Part shown: positions 22,084-37,000 of the stretch, piece after piece
Layout of the letters: every line of letters starts with the position of its first letter
Numbering within the stretch: position 1 is the first letter of the stretch
DNA from: Panorpa germanica
Taxonomy: Eukaryota > Arthropoda > Insecta > Mecoptera > Panorpidae
Reading direction: 5' to 3'
NCBI GenBank assembly: GCA_963678705.1
Contig: OY783218.1
Span: 2,490,152-2,554,151 of the forward strand
Length of the DNA: 64,000 bases
The notes under the pieces: model-generated
What the model saw: only the letters and a program-made list of their open reading frames with translations
Database searches by the model: none
What the model was told of the DNA's origin: nothing
Position numbers and translations under genes: made by a program

Positions 22084-25000
22084 GTTTGCGTTTTAAATTT
22101 TAAAAAATATTCTGTATTTCGTCATATACTGATACCATGTCAATTCCATGTCAAAACGAATATTATTCGGTAAAAAATTGAATTGGTGATTCGATTTTTT
22201 TAAACTTTGCAGACGTATTCTATACATGAAATAATGGAATACGTGTTTCGCGAAAAAATATTGAGATTTTTTTTAAAGACGTTTTGAAGAACGTTTTTAA
22301 ATTGCAAGATCACAAAAAACGTCACTCGCACGAACATTCAAACTAATACTAATGTATCGTCGACACCATTAGTCGTACTAAAAGAATGCAAGAGGTTGAT
22401 TTCGAAGATCTTGAGTTATTCTATGTATTGATAAATTATTAATAACTTGTTTATAAATTTCAATGAGAATATAAATTGAACATGAAAATTTTTCTCATGA
22501 ACTTCAAGTATCAGTCCCACTCAATTTTATAATTTTGTATTTAATTTAAATTGTATAGTACATGGGAATATTCGTTCATTAACTGCACCATTTTCAATTT
22601 ACAATTTAATTTACGTTTTCTTTGTTTATTCAGAACCTTACAAGGTCCATTGTTTCTAAATTTAAAAAAGAACTGTATAATATTATAACCTCCAAAATGT
22701 GACAATCTGTCAAAATGCAGTACGATTTATTTTTAAACGAGGTTTAATGTCTGTTTGTCAAAAATAAAGAAACAAAAACAATTTCTTCAATTTACTAATT
22801 GTTATTAAAAACAGCAATTTTAATTATTCTAAATTTAATTTTGTCCAACTGTCGAACTTTACTAGAAATCTAGATTAAAATATTAAATAAAAACGTAAGT
22901 TAAATATCAAAATTGGGAGTGGTAATGAGACTTAAAATTATGAAAAAAATATAATCGTGTTCCCACTTTAATTTTAAAGAAACAGTGAAAATTTGAAAAT
23001 AAAGCTCAAATGGGCTCAATATTTAAAACATTATTAAAAAGATTAAAATATATATATTTTAAAATAAAAATTAAATTAAAATTGAAAAATAAAACTGGTA
23101 TAAATAGAAAATTGATTGTCATTTTTCTTCTAACTCGTGATTCAAATCAGTCAATTCTCGTAAAATTTCTGCAAATTTTCTGAGTTCAAATTTCTCACAT
23201 GTGAGAGAAGCTTAAGGCCTGTCTCAGTATGGGACCGTATTTAAGCGACGGCGTATTCGGACGTAAATCGGCGGATTGGATGAGCTACAAAGCAAACCGC
23301 CTATGTGTGTCACAGATGTCTGTAGTCGTGTATTAGGGGGTGTATTGGAGTTCTTTAGCACTTATATAATTTATCATGAGAGCACACTTTAACTTTAATT
23401 TTTATCGATATACTACTGGTATTAAAGGGACTTTAGCATTTATTATATATCTGAGTTCTGGTGGGCGTGAATTTAAATTTAGTTCTATCGTATCGGTATC
23501 GGTATCGGTGTCCATGATTCACTGAAATACAAACATAAACTGCATGCAGAACATAGTGATGTCGCCGATAGATTTCATTTGAAGCGTATTGCTGCGTAAC
23601 AACAAGCGATCTTAGGTATCCCCTCCAGTCTGAGGCGGCTGTTTGCATTTACAAAGGTTCGGATAGGATATCGTTGTAGTAGTGGTAACGCTTGGATAAA
23701 ATTCGCCTTTATACGGTTCTAATGTGCGAGATAGTGCCGCCCGTATTCGGACGGCTTTGTAGCTTGCAGTCTGAGAGCTCCAGAGAGATCTCATTACATT
23801 TACATGGTTCGGATAGGTAAAGCGTAGTAGCCCGAATACGTCCGGCATAAATTCGCTTAAATACGGTGCCATACTGAGACAGGCCTTATGCTGTGTTCCA
23901 GTGTGAGTGAACCTTAATGCGCCAACCTTGTCTATAAATATATCCAATAAGAATATAAGACGAGGTTATAAATTTACAACAATTTAGGTTCGTTATTTCC
24001 ATAATAAGGCTGTAAAGTAGGATTATGGTACAGTGATGGATTCTCAAGCGGCACGTGACAACCCTTATCCCCTCCCTATACCGCACCCTTCCCTCCCGTT
24101 GTCCACAGTCTCATGTTACATCGTAAAAAATGGTTTTATTTTAACGCCGCGGACAACTTTACGACGGAAATCAAATGCTCCCGTTTAAATTGTGTAGAAG
24201 CTTCTAAAAACTTTTTACTAAACTGCCGATGGCTAGCGAGCTGCTTTTTGGGCCATTCTGACCGCCAGAGGATGCTGTTAAGTAAGTTATCAAAGCCACG
24301 CAACATTGAGCTCTGTAAAAAACATTTGTAAATGAATACGTTCATTTGTGTAAATACAATTATACTTTAAGGGAATGCAAAGTTATAGAAAATATATCTC
24401 CATTTGATGACCAAACTGAATGGAACCTTTTCACTTCTGTGAAATTCCATCTCTTTTATGCAACCGAGTGTAAAGGAGATGCATGTCTATGTGTGTGGAT
24501 TCGTCAGTTGCTAGTTACAGCTGTCAGCTGGTCGTGTATTCCATCAAGTCTTCTATTATGATTATTGTGAACAAAGAAAAATAATATCGATTACTTATTT
24601 GTTTTGTGATGTCATATTTATGCATATACGATATATAATACTCTCACTTATTTAATTACGGTACCATTTAAATTTTTACAATATTCTGTAGCTAAAAACA
24701 CCATATGACATTTTAAAATTTAATAGTACATCTAAATTAAAAATGTCAATATGAAATGTCATGTTATACTAAAAAATCATATTAAGCCTCACTGTTTTGA
24801 TATTTAATTTAAGTTTTTGTTTAATCTTTTAATTTAGATTTCAAGTTTTCAGAATAGGCATTCCTTGACACATTCGTGTTTTAATTTGAGTTTAGTTAAT
24901 TTAGTTGGTGCGCTTGCGTCGTTAGTAATAGAAATTTTGACAGTTCAATAGTGGGACAAAAATGAACGTAGAATAATTAAAATTGCTGCTTTTAATAACA

Positions 25001-28000
25001 ATTAGTAATAGAAATTGTTTTTACGTCTTTATTTTTGACAAATTGACATTGCAATTCTTTTGAAAATAAATCCTATAATATAATGCTGTTTTTTTCTTAA
25101 TTTAGTAGTATTATTATTATTATATTAATTGTGTGCCTTTCGGCTTTACAGTCTACATTCTTAATACATTTCATAGAACTTCAACTTGAAATTAAACTTA
25201 AAACTATTCTAGACCTTTGTATTTCCAAAACTTTCTTACTTTCTGCTTCTTCTTCTCTTGATCCTCTCTTATCATTTTCCCTAGTCTTCCTTCATTCTCA
25301 CCGTTTCTCCACCTCTTGTCTTCTTTGTCTCCTCTCGACAAACCCTCTATTATATTTTCACTATACTTTTTCCCTCTCTTTAATAACTGCACAATATTCT
25401 TCTCGCTTATTACCTTTCTCTAACATGAAAACTTAATGTGATCCAATAATTATCTCCGTTCTGCACACCCAGCATATCCTTTCCTCGCTATTTGTCCAGT
25501 ATCTGTTACCTTTCTCCTCGTTTTCCAATGTAAATCTGGCAATCCTTCTCATGTTTTTTTTATCTTTTTCTCTTAAGTATTCTGGTATCTCTTTCTTCCA
25601 AATCCTTTTATATCTTGTGTTGTAATTGCTCTTCTCAATTTTTTGCTGTATCTCCCTGTCTCTTCTCCTTAGCTCCTCTTCCACACTCGTGCCTTGTTCT
25701 CTTCTTCTCTCTGCCTCCTCTGTCGTCATTCCTTTCGTAATACTACTTTCTCTTTTTCTTAATTTAGTATTTTTAATTTAGAAACATTAGATCTTTGCAA
25801 GGCCTTAAAAATAATAAGAAAACGTAAATTTAATTCTAAATTAAAAATCGTGTAGGGAATGACTACGCATAATCACTTACGCTATGCAATTTAAATTAAA
25901 TACAAAATTAAAACAGTGATACGTAACACAACTGGTAAAATAGAAATTAGAAATTTTAAATATCTGTATCTTGTCAACTTTTGAATTAAACAAAATATAA
26001 AAACGAGAATATACACCCGAGAACATTAAGCTATATTTCAATAAAAAATTAAAAAAACGACCACAAGAAAATGAATTAATTGCACAAAAAAGTATTACAG
26101 TATATCGATGAACCTTATAGCGCGACAACTACCTTAAACACACAAGGCACTTTATTTGCCCGCAAGCGGCTAACCGTTCAAACAATTATATATTAATTAA
26201 CTAATTGCATAACAACCGTGTTGTTTGCTTGTTCGGTAATTGCGGTAATATGCAATGATATTTATTAGTTTGAAATAAAACTAATTAGAATAACAATAAC
26301 AAATAAACAAAATCAAAGGCAAGCCGCTAATATTGAGCAAACAGTTTTATAGGACAAACTCCATTTAGTTCCTCCGACTTTCAGTCAGAAGCGGAACCCG
26401 GGTCCGAGCCCGATCGTGTTTAATCTCGTTTGATTGTAATTACTGATAGTGACTTAAATACTTCTCTGCCTCTATACCCCGCATCACCCATCTATCTCTC
26501 TCCAAAATAAGACAAATTAAGAGAGACAAGATTAAGAATGAAACATTCCACTAAACGTCTTTAGGAAATGTCTTCAGATATTCTTGTGAGACGGACGTAA
26601 AACAGGGTTGCTTGAATTGTTCCAAATGGAAAGTATTGGGGTAGCGAAGGCACAAAACATTGATAAATGACTTGAATGAATTCAATAACCTCTAAAATGT
26701 GACAATCTACCAAATCGATTAAGATTTATTTGTAAAAGAAGTTCAATTTAAATTTGTCCAAAATAAAGACGTAAAAACAATTTCTATTATAATTGTTATA
26801 AAAACAACAATTATAATTATTCCACATTAAGAGGCCTATTTTGTAATTGCTTACCTGACGTCTGTTACCTTCTGATGATTTTTCAAAGCCCTATAATTAG
26901 GCTACTTCTGCCAGTTTCAAGGTATGGGATTAATTATACTCCTTATTTAAGGTCTTCTGATAGTTTTGTGTAAACTGACATAGTTTAGTCTAGAAAATAT
27001 AGTCCTTTGAAAAATCGGCAGAAGTTAACAGACGTCAAGTAAGCAGTTACAAAATAGGCCCCTAAATTTGGTCCAACTGTCGAACTGTAAAAAATATATA
27101 TTACTAACGATGCATGCGCACCAACTAGATTTTAAGTTAAATTAAAATACGAATGTAACAAGAAATGTCTATTCAAAAAACCTAAAATTTAGATTAAAAT
27201 ATTAAATAAAAACGTAAATTAAATATCAAAACGGTGAATGGGAATGAGGTTTTATCTGCTTTATTTGTATTGTATTTTATTTGGAGACGCATGAAGCCCC
27301 AATTAAGGTCCCAGTACGACTTGCCGATCGAGTCTTAACTGGGTACTAAGTTTAACGAACTAAGAAAATATCATTTAAGGGCCCCATCGCCGTCGGGTAT
27401 TTCTGAGATTAACTTCACTAGAGGGTCGTAGCCAGGGACTCACAAAGGTTGCCCAACTATGTTACATTCCTTACCAGCGCCTTATTGGGACATGAGGCAC
27501 ACATCAGGTCTTCTAGGGTAAAACTCTTCTAAAACTCAAATAGTAAGCTGACATCGGACTACTTAGGACAATGATTGATAACTTTCCCGATGTTAAGATT
27601 GTAATAAAAATTGTGCAAGGCTCAAAAACTCAAGATCATAAAGGCGGTCATACGCTGGACTGTCCAACAAGCTGTTATCTATGACCAGTTCATCACTGAT
27701 TAGTAATTAGGGTGCATCCTTGCTCAATATTCGTATGGCCAATATCAAAAGCGATAAACTTAACATTAAGGGCCTTATTCTGTAACTTTTAAAAAAATCG
27801 ACCTTATTTTTTCAGCGGTGGAAATATTTAATTTTTTCATCGCTAGAATAAGGTCGCTGTATTTAAAATATCTAAAGTGATATTCTATATGAAAAATTTT
27901 CCACCGCCCTTATAATGTACAGCGGTTAAAGAGTATAAACTGGTATTGATGATATTTGACCAATCACGACAAAGTATTAAATAAAAAAATATAAAATATT

Positions 28001-31000
28001 TTAATGACAGTTGTTTATATAATTCCTACATGTCAAAATCTATTAAAAAAAAGTCAATATAGCGTCTACGAAAAGTAAAACGGGAAAATCAGTGGGGAAA
28101 TAATTATTATAAATAGAATTTCAAATAGCCATGCACAATTTATGTTAAAAAAGCATTCACCTGAAGCAATAATTGACAAACAACATAACCTCACTTTCTG
28201 ATATATCAATATATTCATATGTATACATATTATTATATCTATGGATAGATTGTAATATTGTAATGGGATGTCAATAAAAAAAAATAAAAAATATATGTAT
28301 ACATATAAATACTAACTTATTTTTTATTTTTCCGTACAATGTTCCAACTACATCAAATTATTGTTCACATTGTTTGTTAATTCTCAAAAATACAGCGATG
28401 AAAATATATAATTTGGTAAATTTTTTTCCAGCGACAAAAATAAAATCGATGAAAATTTCTTACAGATTACCAAATAAAAAATCATCGCTTTTGTGACGTC
28501 ATTCACCGGTGGAAATAGTTTACATAATAAGGCCCTAAAACTAAGATTTCTACATTATTTAAGAAACATTAACAATAAATTAAAATGTACAGTTTTTCTC
28601 TATATTTTATAAAATCCATTTGTTATCAGCCAATGGTAATCGCATCACGATAAGCAAAACTTATCGAATCGAATCGGCATTAACTTTAAAGCGATAATAA
28701 CCTTCTTGTAAGTGCAATTTCGTTGTTATAAAAAATCAATAATGTTGTGCACCAGCATTTAATATATTCGCACAAAACGAGATGTTACATGTAGATCAAT
28801 TTCCAAACAAAACTCGTTAGCGTTGATCATTTTTATATTAATAACGTTTATTGTAACGAGTGTACGAAGTTTATCTAAGAGTTTGGACATATTGGTACCC
28901 AGTAAACATTTTGGAGACACTTCGTTATCAAATTGAAGATGCGCATGACTTTGTTGTTATGAAAGAGTTCATTTATAGTTCAGTTTCTCACAGTCGTTCA
29001 TATAAATTTCTATTTTATCGGCTACAAATGGCGAAACGACTCCATCTTGCGGAATACAAATGAAGATAAAGTTGATGCAAAATATAATTGAAGTGTAATA
29101 GTGATAGAAACGTCACCAAACTGGTTCAAACACTTCACCAAATTGGTTACTGCATAGTTTCAGTTTCATTTGCAACATTGCTGATAGATTACATGACATC
29201 CCTATCAGAGCATCCCTCCCAGTAAACATTTTGGAGTAAATTCTATTTTATTTCTATTACTTTTCATGAGTTTTTAGTCATGAACGCGCATGAATGTCTC
29301 TTTTATGAGCTACAGACGGTGCAACAACTGCTCACTGTTGAATAAAAGCGACTCCTGCAACAGTAGGGAATCAATTTGAACTAAAATTGATTTTCTGTGT
29401 GTTGCTCCAACTTGTAAAATGTTAGAATTGAAATGTACGAGTGACTAGAACTTCACCTAGCCATTCTATTTCACCAAATGTTTACTGGGCTCTGACAAAT
29501 TCAAAATTAACATGGATTGCAACTTATAATATATAATAAACCCAGGAAAACTTAGCTCTCTTTCTCGTCTTTTGCGGTGAAGAACACATTGAAACGCATT
29601 ATTTTTAGCTTCGAAAGATAATCAATTCTAAATATCAATTCTCATAATCAATATCTAGTGGTAGCAGCCTTCCAGCCTACCTGAAAATACCTTTTACTTA
29701 TTTAACCTGTCTTTTATTGTCAACAACCTATTTTATCGTTAATAAGTAATAATTATTGTCTTAAATTTAAAAATTACTGATAAACCAAGATATTTCAATG
29801 AAAAAGATGACAATGGGCTTGTGTCCTCATTTTTTAGTGGTCGATTTTTCTATTGTTGATTAAAATTGATGTTAATAAATGTGTATTGGCGTGTCTATTT
29901 TATTAAATATCTAAATATTGACGGAGATATAGCAATTAAAAGTTTGAATTGTAGTTTTAGCGCTAGAAATGGTCGGCCATATTTGTATGACGTGAAATGC
30001 ATTTTAACGTCAGTTATTTATTGAGTAGGTCAGTGCTGTGGTAATGTTCTATAGCTGTTGGTAGTCAAATAATCAAGTCAAATCAAAGAATAATAAGTTT
30101 TTATTTTATTTAACCCTGTTACGGCAGACATAATATACGAATTTGAGTGTTCCTTGAAATAGCTGTAAATAATATTTGATATTTTGATATATAAATACAT
30201 ATAGCGTAGATTTATGAGCTGTAAGGTTCTAGTAACCCACTTTATCAATATATAGTACACTTTTATAGAAATTAAGACATAGGACACAAGCCCATTAATT
30301 ATATTTATTTAAATTGACATCGCCTTGACATTAACTGTCATGGCCACCACCATAATCATAAAGATAATCATTTTAAAAAACCATTTTTTGAATATAATAC
30401 TTTTACATGTAATTTATATAATGCTGATTTTTAAGAAAGTGATACTTTTTAAAGCTGTTTTTTTTAACTTTAAAGTGTTGTACATTATAATTTAAACAAA
30501 AATAACTTTTTCTGAATTTTGAAATGAAAGAAGGTAAACTGGTAAAATGGAAAATATATTTTATTTTAAAATAAGATTTTCTGTATTTTTTGAAATGAAA
30601 GAAGGTTATAATGTATATAACAAAAATTAGTAAACTAAGCCATCGCCAACTATTAAACAGTGAATATAAAAGATAGCTATCATCATTTATTTCATAGGTG
30701 GTAGCATTATAATTTAGTATGTGTAGTATGGAACCATATGTACATATATCTGTAAATGTAGTAGCATGCTGATCAGGCGTCAACATATTATTTTTCCCAC
30801 ATTTTAAGATGAAAGAAGATTGATCATATTGAAACTGATAAATATGTTGTGTTTTTAGTTTTAGCGAAAGAAAAATTTTATAAAAGAAAAAGATTGACAA
30901 ATATGACATTTTATATTACTAGTCCTTACTTTGAAAGATATTCTAGAATCAGAACAACTAGCACTCGCGCCAAATAAAAGTACAAATAATTAAAATCCGT

Positions 31001-34000
31001 AGATATGAACCCCCACGGACCCTTCATTCAATATCCCCGTATAATGTGATTATAATTTTGACTACTTCCGGTTAACTTTTGTATTATTTTGAAAGAAATA
31101 TAATTTTATTATTTATGTTCCAGGTACCGGTCAACAAGGAAATGGATCTCTGCCAACATCCGGTACAGGATCCGGTTCCGCTTTCTGTGACGGCCTGTGC
31201 AATACCGGTGAGAACAAAGTTAATCATTTTGAAACCATGTCTGAATCTGTTTTTTCCATGGCAGGTTTGGGTAACGTTAAATAATCTTTGAGCCTACAGC
31301 CGTCCACAACATATCATACAGACTTTGAAATATTTTTTTCTTACTGTTTTACGGCATACATATTCATTCATATCAATGACTGCAATTGTCCTTTGATGTT
31401 GTAGTTTTCTCGAATGGCTTTATACATTTTGCATTTACGATCCATAGGCCACTAGGCACATTTGTGGCGCGAGCTCTCTACTCCCTACATACTACCAATT
31501 TTTTGTTGGAATTTTTCCTCTTCAATTTGTGAAAAAAGTAACAAGAAATTTCCGTGAGAGCTAAAAAAAAGATCATTTTCCCTAAAGAGTGCAATTTCTT
31601 TACTATTGCTAAATAAATTAAACATTTTTCTTCGTGGTGCAAGACATTTTCTGGTACGGGCCCCTAGACACGTGCTTATGTTGCCTATGCTTGAAAGCAC
31701 CACTTTTTGTACTCCCACTTTAATACCGTTTATTTGATTTTGTTCCAATTGAATGATAAAGCATATTTTTAATGAGGACGTGCGTGAGAATAACTGTAGA
31801 CTAAATTTAACTACTTCTGTACGCTCTTAAAGAAAGAGCGTCTTTCAAATTCTGGGTTAAGTTTTAAAATAAGAAACATATTACAGCATCAGAAGCAACC
31901 CCCGAGCAAATTGGTGCATATCTTCGATCCAATCCAGAATTTCTCGAGAAATATATAATGGAAGAGGTAGAGCTGGAGCAACTGGAAAGATGGATGATCC
32001 GTCGAACTCAAAGAGCGAAGAAAACAGCGCCGCAACCTGGGAAAGCAGGTCGTAAGACAAGTTTATCGCGATGGAAATTCTGTGTCCATGCCGATAAACG
32101 TCAAATGCTGCAGGACCTCACGCAATCCTTGCAGCTGAAACCCAGCAAAGGGCACGTCCTGTGGGAACTAGCGAACTGCATTTCATCAGCTGTAGGAGCA
32201 GATGGGTTCAAGCTGTATCTGGTGGAGAACGGAGACCCGGAAGTCCTGTGTTTATACCTGGGACAGGATTGTGTCAACAGCAATGGTGAACCGAAGCTGC
32301 AGAAGATGAAAGCAGGCATCAATGTGCCGCGGTACGTCGCGAGAACCAGGGAGGCGGTCAGACTGTCCAAGTGTGACGTGGACCCCAGATTCCCAGATGT
32401 GTTTCCTTCTAAGGTAAAGACAAATACGAGAAATATTATATAAGTTCTCTTCCAGCCACTCATCTTGCCTTGTGTTACGTTACCTCTTTCCTATCTTCAT
32501 TTTCCACTCTCCTGCCTTTTACCTACCCTGCCTTTCAGTTAACAGCACTTAACTGAAAATTAGTAATGACTCAAATCATTTACAATGGGCTTGTGTTCTC
32601 ATATTTTAGTGGTCGTTTTTTCAATTGTTGATTGAAATTGATGTTAATAAATGTGTATTGGCGTGTCTATTTTATTAAATATCTAAATATTGACGGAGAT
32701 ATAGCAATTAAAAATTTGAATTGTAGTTTAAGCGCTATAAATGATTGGCCATATTTGTACGACGTAAAATGCATTTTAACGTCAGTTGTTGAGTAGGTAA
32801 TGTTTTGTAGCCGTTGGTAGTCGAAATAATCAAGTCAAGTCAAAGAATAATAAGTTTTTAATTTATTTAACCCTGCTAAGGCAGACCTAATATTATTGAA
32901 TTTTATTGTTCCTTGAAATAGTTGTAAATAATATTTGATATTTTGATATATAAATACATATAGCAGAGATATATGAGCTGTAAAGTTGGTAACCTATAAA
33001 CTTGCTAGAGTTCTATGTTGAATATGCTATCTCTTTTACGCTCTGTTGTATAAAAGAGATAGTAACTAGCGGCTGTGATGTCACATGCAGTTGGAATGTT
33101 ATCCAACGTTGAATCCCTAGTTTAATAATTAAAGAGAAAGAATAACTTTTTTAATTGTTAATATCTCCTGATATATAAGGAGTTATTAAAAAATAATTGA
33201 ATATTTGAGGTTCTAGTAACCCACTTTATTAATATATAGTACAGTTTTATAGAAATTAAGACATAGGACACAAGCCCATTTTGCCCATATTTCTTAAACT
33301 CATTGTAGTATATAAAGATATCTTATATCATGGGCTTAGAATGCATGTTTCCGATTCTATTATTTTTAATTGTTTCCATATAAGATTTAGTCCAATATTG
33401 CACTTGTTTATAGGTTGCCATTTCTTTAATACGCAGAAAATGCAAAATATACATCACAAGATCAAATGATCAATTCATTAATTAAAAAAAAATCACTAGT
33501 CTACCTCTTAAAATACGTTGGCTATCTAAAAATTCTTGGACCGTGTTTTAGTACATTTTTTTGTAGGTAGACCCCAGCCTTAACGTTCTATAACGTTTAT
33601 AAAATATTTTTTTTATATAAAATAAATAGTTTTACAATTTAATAAATTTATATAAATTCAGTTATGGTTCACAACCCAACTGACGTATTGGAAATAAACA
33701 AAAATATTTGTTGATATTTAAAGTAGAATCAAAAACTAGTAAAAAACAAATGAAAGTGCCCATCGAAAAACATAAAAAATACCGTAAAAATTTAATAAAC
33801 TCAAAAGTTAAAATTTATAATGTATATATTCAAATTGTCTTAAAAATTAAAAAAGTGAAAATGACTATGGATTACAAAATATTTTTCTGTGTTTCATCGT
33901 TTCTATGTTTCGCTTATAATTTCCCAGCGGCCATCACGTTTGGCCTAAGTTACTTCACAGTTGCCATTCGAACCGTCATACTTTTTACCAATATTCTGTC

Positions 34001-37000
34001 AATCATCGGGCTACTAACGATATTTCATCATATTTACGGGCTGATATTCAACAGGCTGCAGATCAACATTTAACGTCCCAATTTAACACCAAAATTACAC
34101 GTAGAGTAATGCCAAATAGGTAAACAACCAGCGCATTTACATTCCCCGGGCCCTATTAGATATGTCTAAGATAAGAACCTTATCATAGACGCATACTTGG
34201 TAGCGAAATTATACTAACACTTATGTGTCGAATATCGAATAGTTCCGCGACGGAAGACATGATGATTTAGATCGTTCCTTGGCAATGCAGTTCATTGTTG
34301 ATTTGCCTGTCTATTTAGGGAGATGCAGCTCACATCCTTTGTCAAGCTATCGTGCAACCTGATGGTCAGTTAGCAGCCGTCGTGGAACTCTGGAGAAGAG
34401 ATCCAGGTCCCTGCTTTTACGAAGAAGATGAAGAAATTGCGTGCAGTTACTTAGTTTGGGGAGGCATAGCATTGCATTATGCGCACTTGTATCTAACGAT
34501 GAATAAACAAAGAAAACTAAATGATTTTCTTCTTGCTGTTGTCAAGTAAGTATGACGAGCCTATCTTCCCCAATTCCATACAAAAAGTTCCCAAATTGAA
34601 ACACTTTTTTGAAGTTATAAACTGACAATGGTTCCCTTTCTTCCAGGTCCATTTTCCAGGACATGGTCAGTATGGATATGCTGGTGATGAAGGTGATGAA
34701 TTTCGCCCAACGTTTAGTAGACGCAGACCGTGCTTCATTATTCCTAGTGGACGCTAAAAGTAAAGAACTTTATGCCACAATATTCGATGTAGGTATTGAA
34801 ACCACAGTCTCAGCAACAGATTCAGGTAGTGAAGACGCCTCAAAATCTACCACCGCCAAAGAAATTCGCTTCCCTCTTGGCACGGGTATTGCTGGACAGG
34901 TCGCAATGACAGGAGAAATCCTAAACATCGTGGACGCCTATTCCGATCCCCGGTTCAACCGGACTGTGGATCAATTAACCGGATACCATACAGAGACGAT
35001 TCTTTGTATGCCGATCTTCATCAGGGGATCGATTATTGGTGTGGTTCAGATGGTGAACAAACATTCTGGGTCGTTCACTAAGGAAGACGAGGAAGCATTC
35101 GAAATGTTTGCGGTTTATTGCGGTCTGGCTCTGCACCACGCCAAGCTCTATGATAAAATCAGGAGATCGGAGCAGAAGTATCGAGTAGCTCTAGAAGTTC
35201 TCAGCTACCACAACACCTGCTCTGATGACGAAGTAGTGAAAGCACTGCAGAACGGTATCCCAGATGAGCCTGTGGGAGTAGATGATTATTACTTCAGCCC
35301 ATTCAACCTGGACGATTACGAGAAAGCCAGACATACGATCTACATGTTCACCGATTTGTTTGGCTTGACCAGATTTGATAAGAACAGTTTGATTAGATTC
35401 ACCTTGACCGTGCGGAAGAATTATCGAAGGGTGCCTTATCACAACTGGACACACGGATTCTCTGTCGCCAACACCATGTACAGCATCATCAAGCACTCGG
35501 AGAACGTCTTCCGGCCGAATGAGGTAAGGACAAATTACATCTCGGTAGTAACATCTTTTTAATACAGTTCTAAGTAAGATTAAAAACCAATTTCCTGAAT
35601 TTAAACCAGGGCGCGCCCAGTAAACATTATATAGTCACTTTGCCATCATATTGAAGATGCTTATGATCTTTTTGTTGTGGAAGAGTTCATTTACAGTTCA
35701 GTTTATCACAGTCGTATGAAATGTCTATTTTGTCGGATATTGAAGTTAAAGTTGATGCGAACTATAATTAAAGTTCAATAGTGATAGAAACGTCACAAAA
35801 AGAGACACTTCACTAAATGGACTTGTGTCCTCATTTTTTAGTAGTCGATTTTTCAATTGTTGATTGAAATTGAAGTTAATAAATGTGTATTGGCGTGTCT
35901 ATTTTATTAAATATCTAAATGTTGACGGAGATATAGCAATTAAAAGTTTGAATTGTAGTTTTAGCTCTAGAAATGGTCGGCCATATTTGTATGACGTGAT
36001 ATGCATTTTAACCTCAGTTATTTTTTGAGTAGGTCAGTGCTGTGGTAATGTTCTGTAGCTGTTGGTAGTCAAATAATCAAATCAAGTCAAAGAATAATAA
36101 GTTTTTATTTTATTTAACCCTGCTAAGGCAAATATAATATTGGAATTTGAGTGTTCCTTGAAATAGCTGTAAATAATATTTGATATCTTGATATATAAAT
36201 ACATATAGCAGAGATTTATGAGCTGTAAGGTTGGTAACCTTACACAAGGATTGTGATGTCACATGCACTTGGAATGTGTACAACGTTGAATCCCTTTAAT
36301 AATTAAAGAGACAAATGACTTTTTTAATTTTTAATATCTCTTAACATATAAGGAGTTATTAAAAAATAATTGAACATTTGAGGTTCTAGTAACCCACTTT
36401 ATCAATATATAGTACACTTTTATAGAAATTAAGACATAGGACACAAGCCCATTTGGTCGGAATCGGATGAATAAAATTATTCGGAATCGGACCCGAATGT
36501 TTGTTTTACCGACTCCACATCCCTGATTTGAACACCTAGAAATAAGAAACTACAATATTGGGTTGTGAAATAAAATCGTTTTATACTATGTATTGATAAG
36601 TTCAGAATCCAATACATAGGTACTTTAATAATCCGTGGCAACCATAACAAAGTGAGCATAAAATAAATATCATAAACATGTTAATATCTTCATTCTTTCC
36701 CCACTGGCAAAATGTTATAGTCTCCATAAAAAATTCCACGTATTCCAACATCCACGCTGAATATGTTCAAAATATGTCTTCAAAATAAAATATAAAAATC
36801 TTTGCATTTTATTTTTAAAACCTTTTACATAAATAGTATTTCTAAAAGAAATAAAACAGTATAAAAAGTTACGAAACTTGTTTTTAATATCTCTGCCAGA
36901 ATGTTCAACAATAAATATAAAATGTTGTGAATTATTTATCACCAAATACTTGACACTAAGTACCTGACAAATGTTGTAATATACTGTTTTGTTTATTTTC

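Noticed and set aside
24113..24345. Opposed 69-72-codon frames
   Set aside because: No recognisable domain, not linked by phase to the phosphodiesterase exons; probably chance in intron 1.
32101..32463. 120-codon minus-strand frame
   Set aside because: Antisense shadow of phosphodiesterase exon 3.
35191..35496. 101-codon minus-strand frame
   Set aside because: Antisense shadow of phosphodiesterase exon 5.
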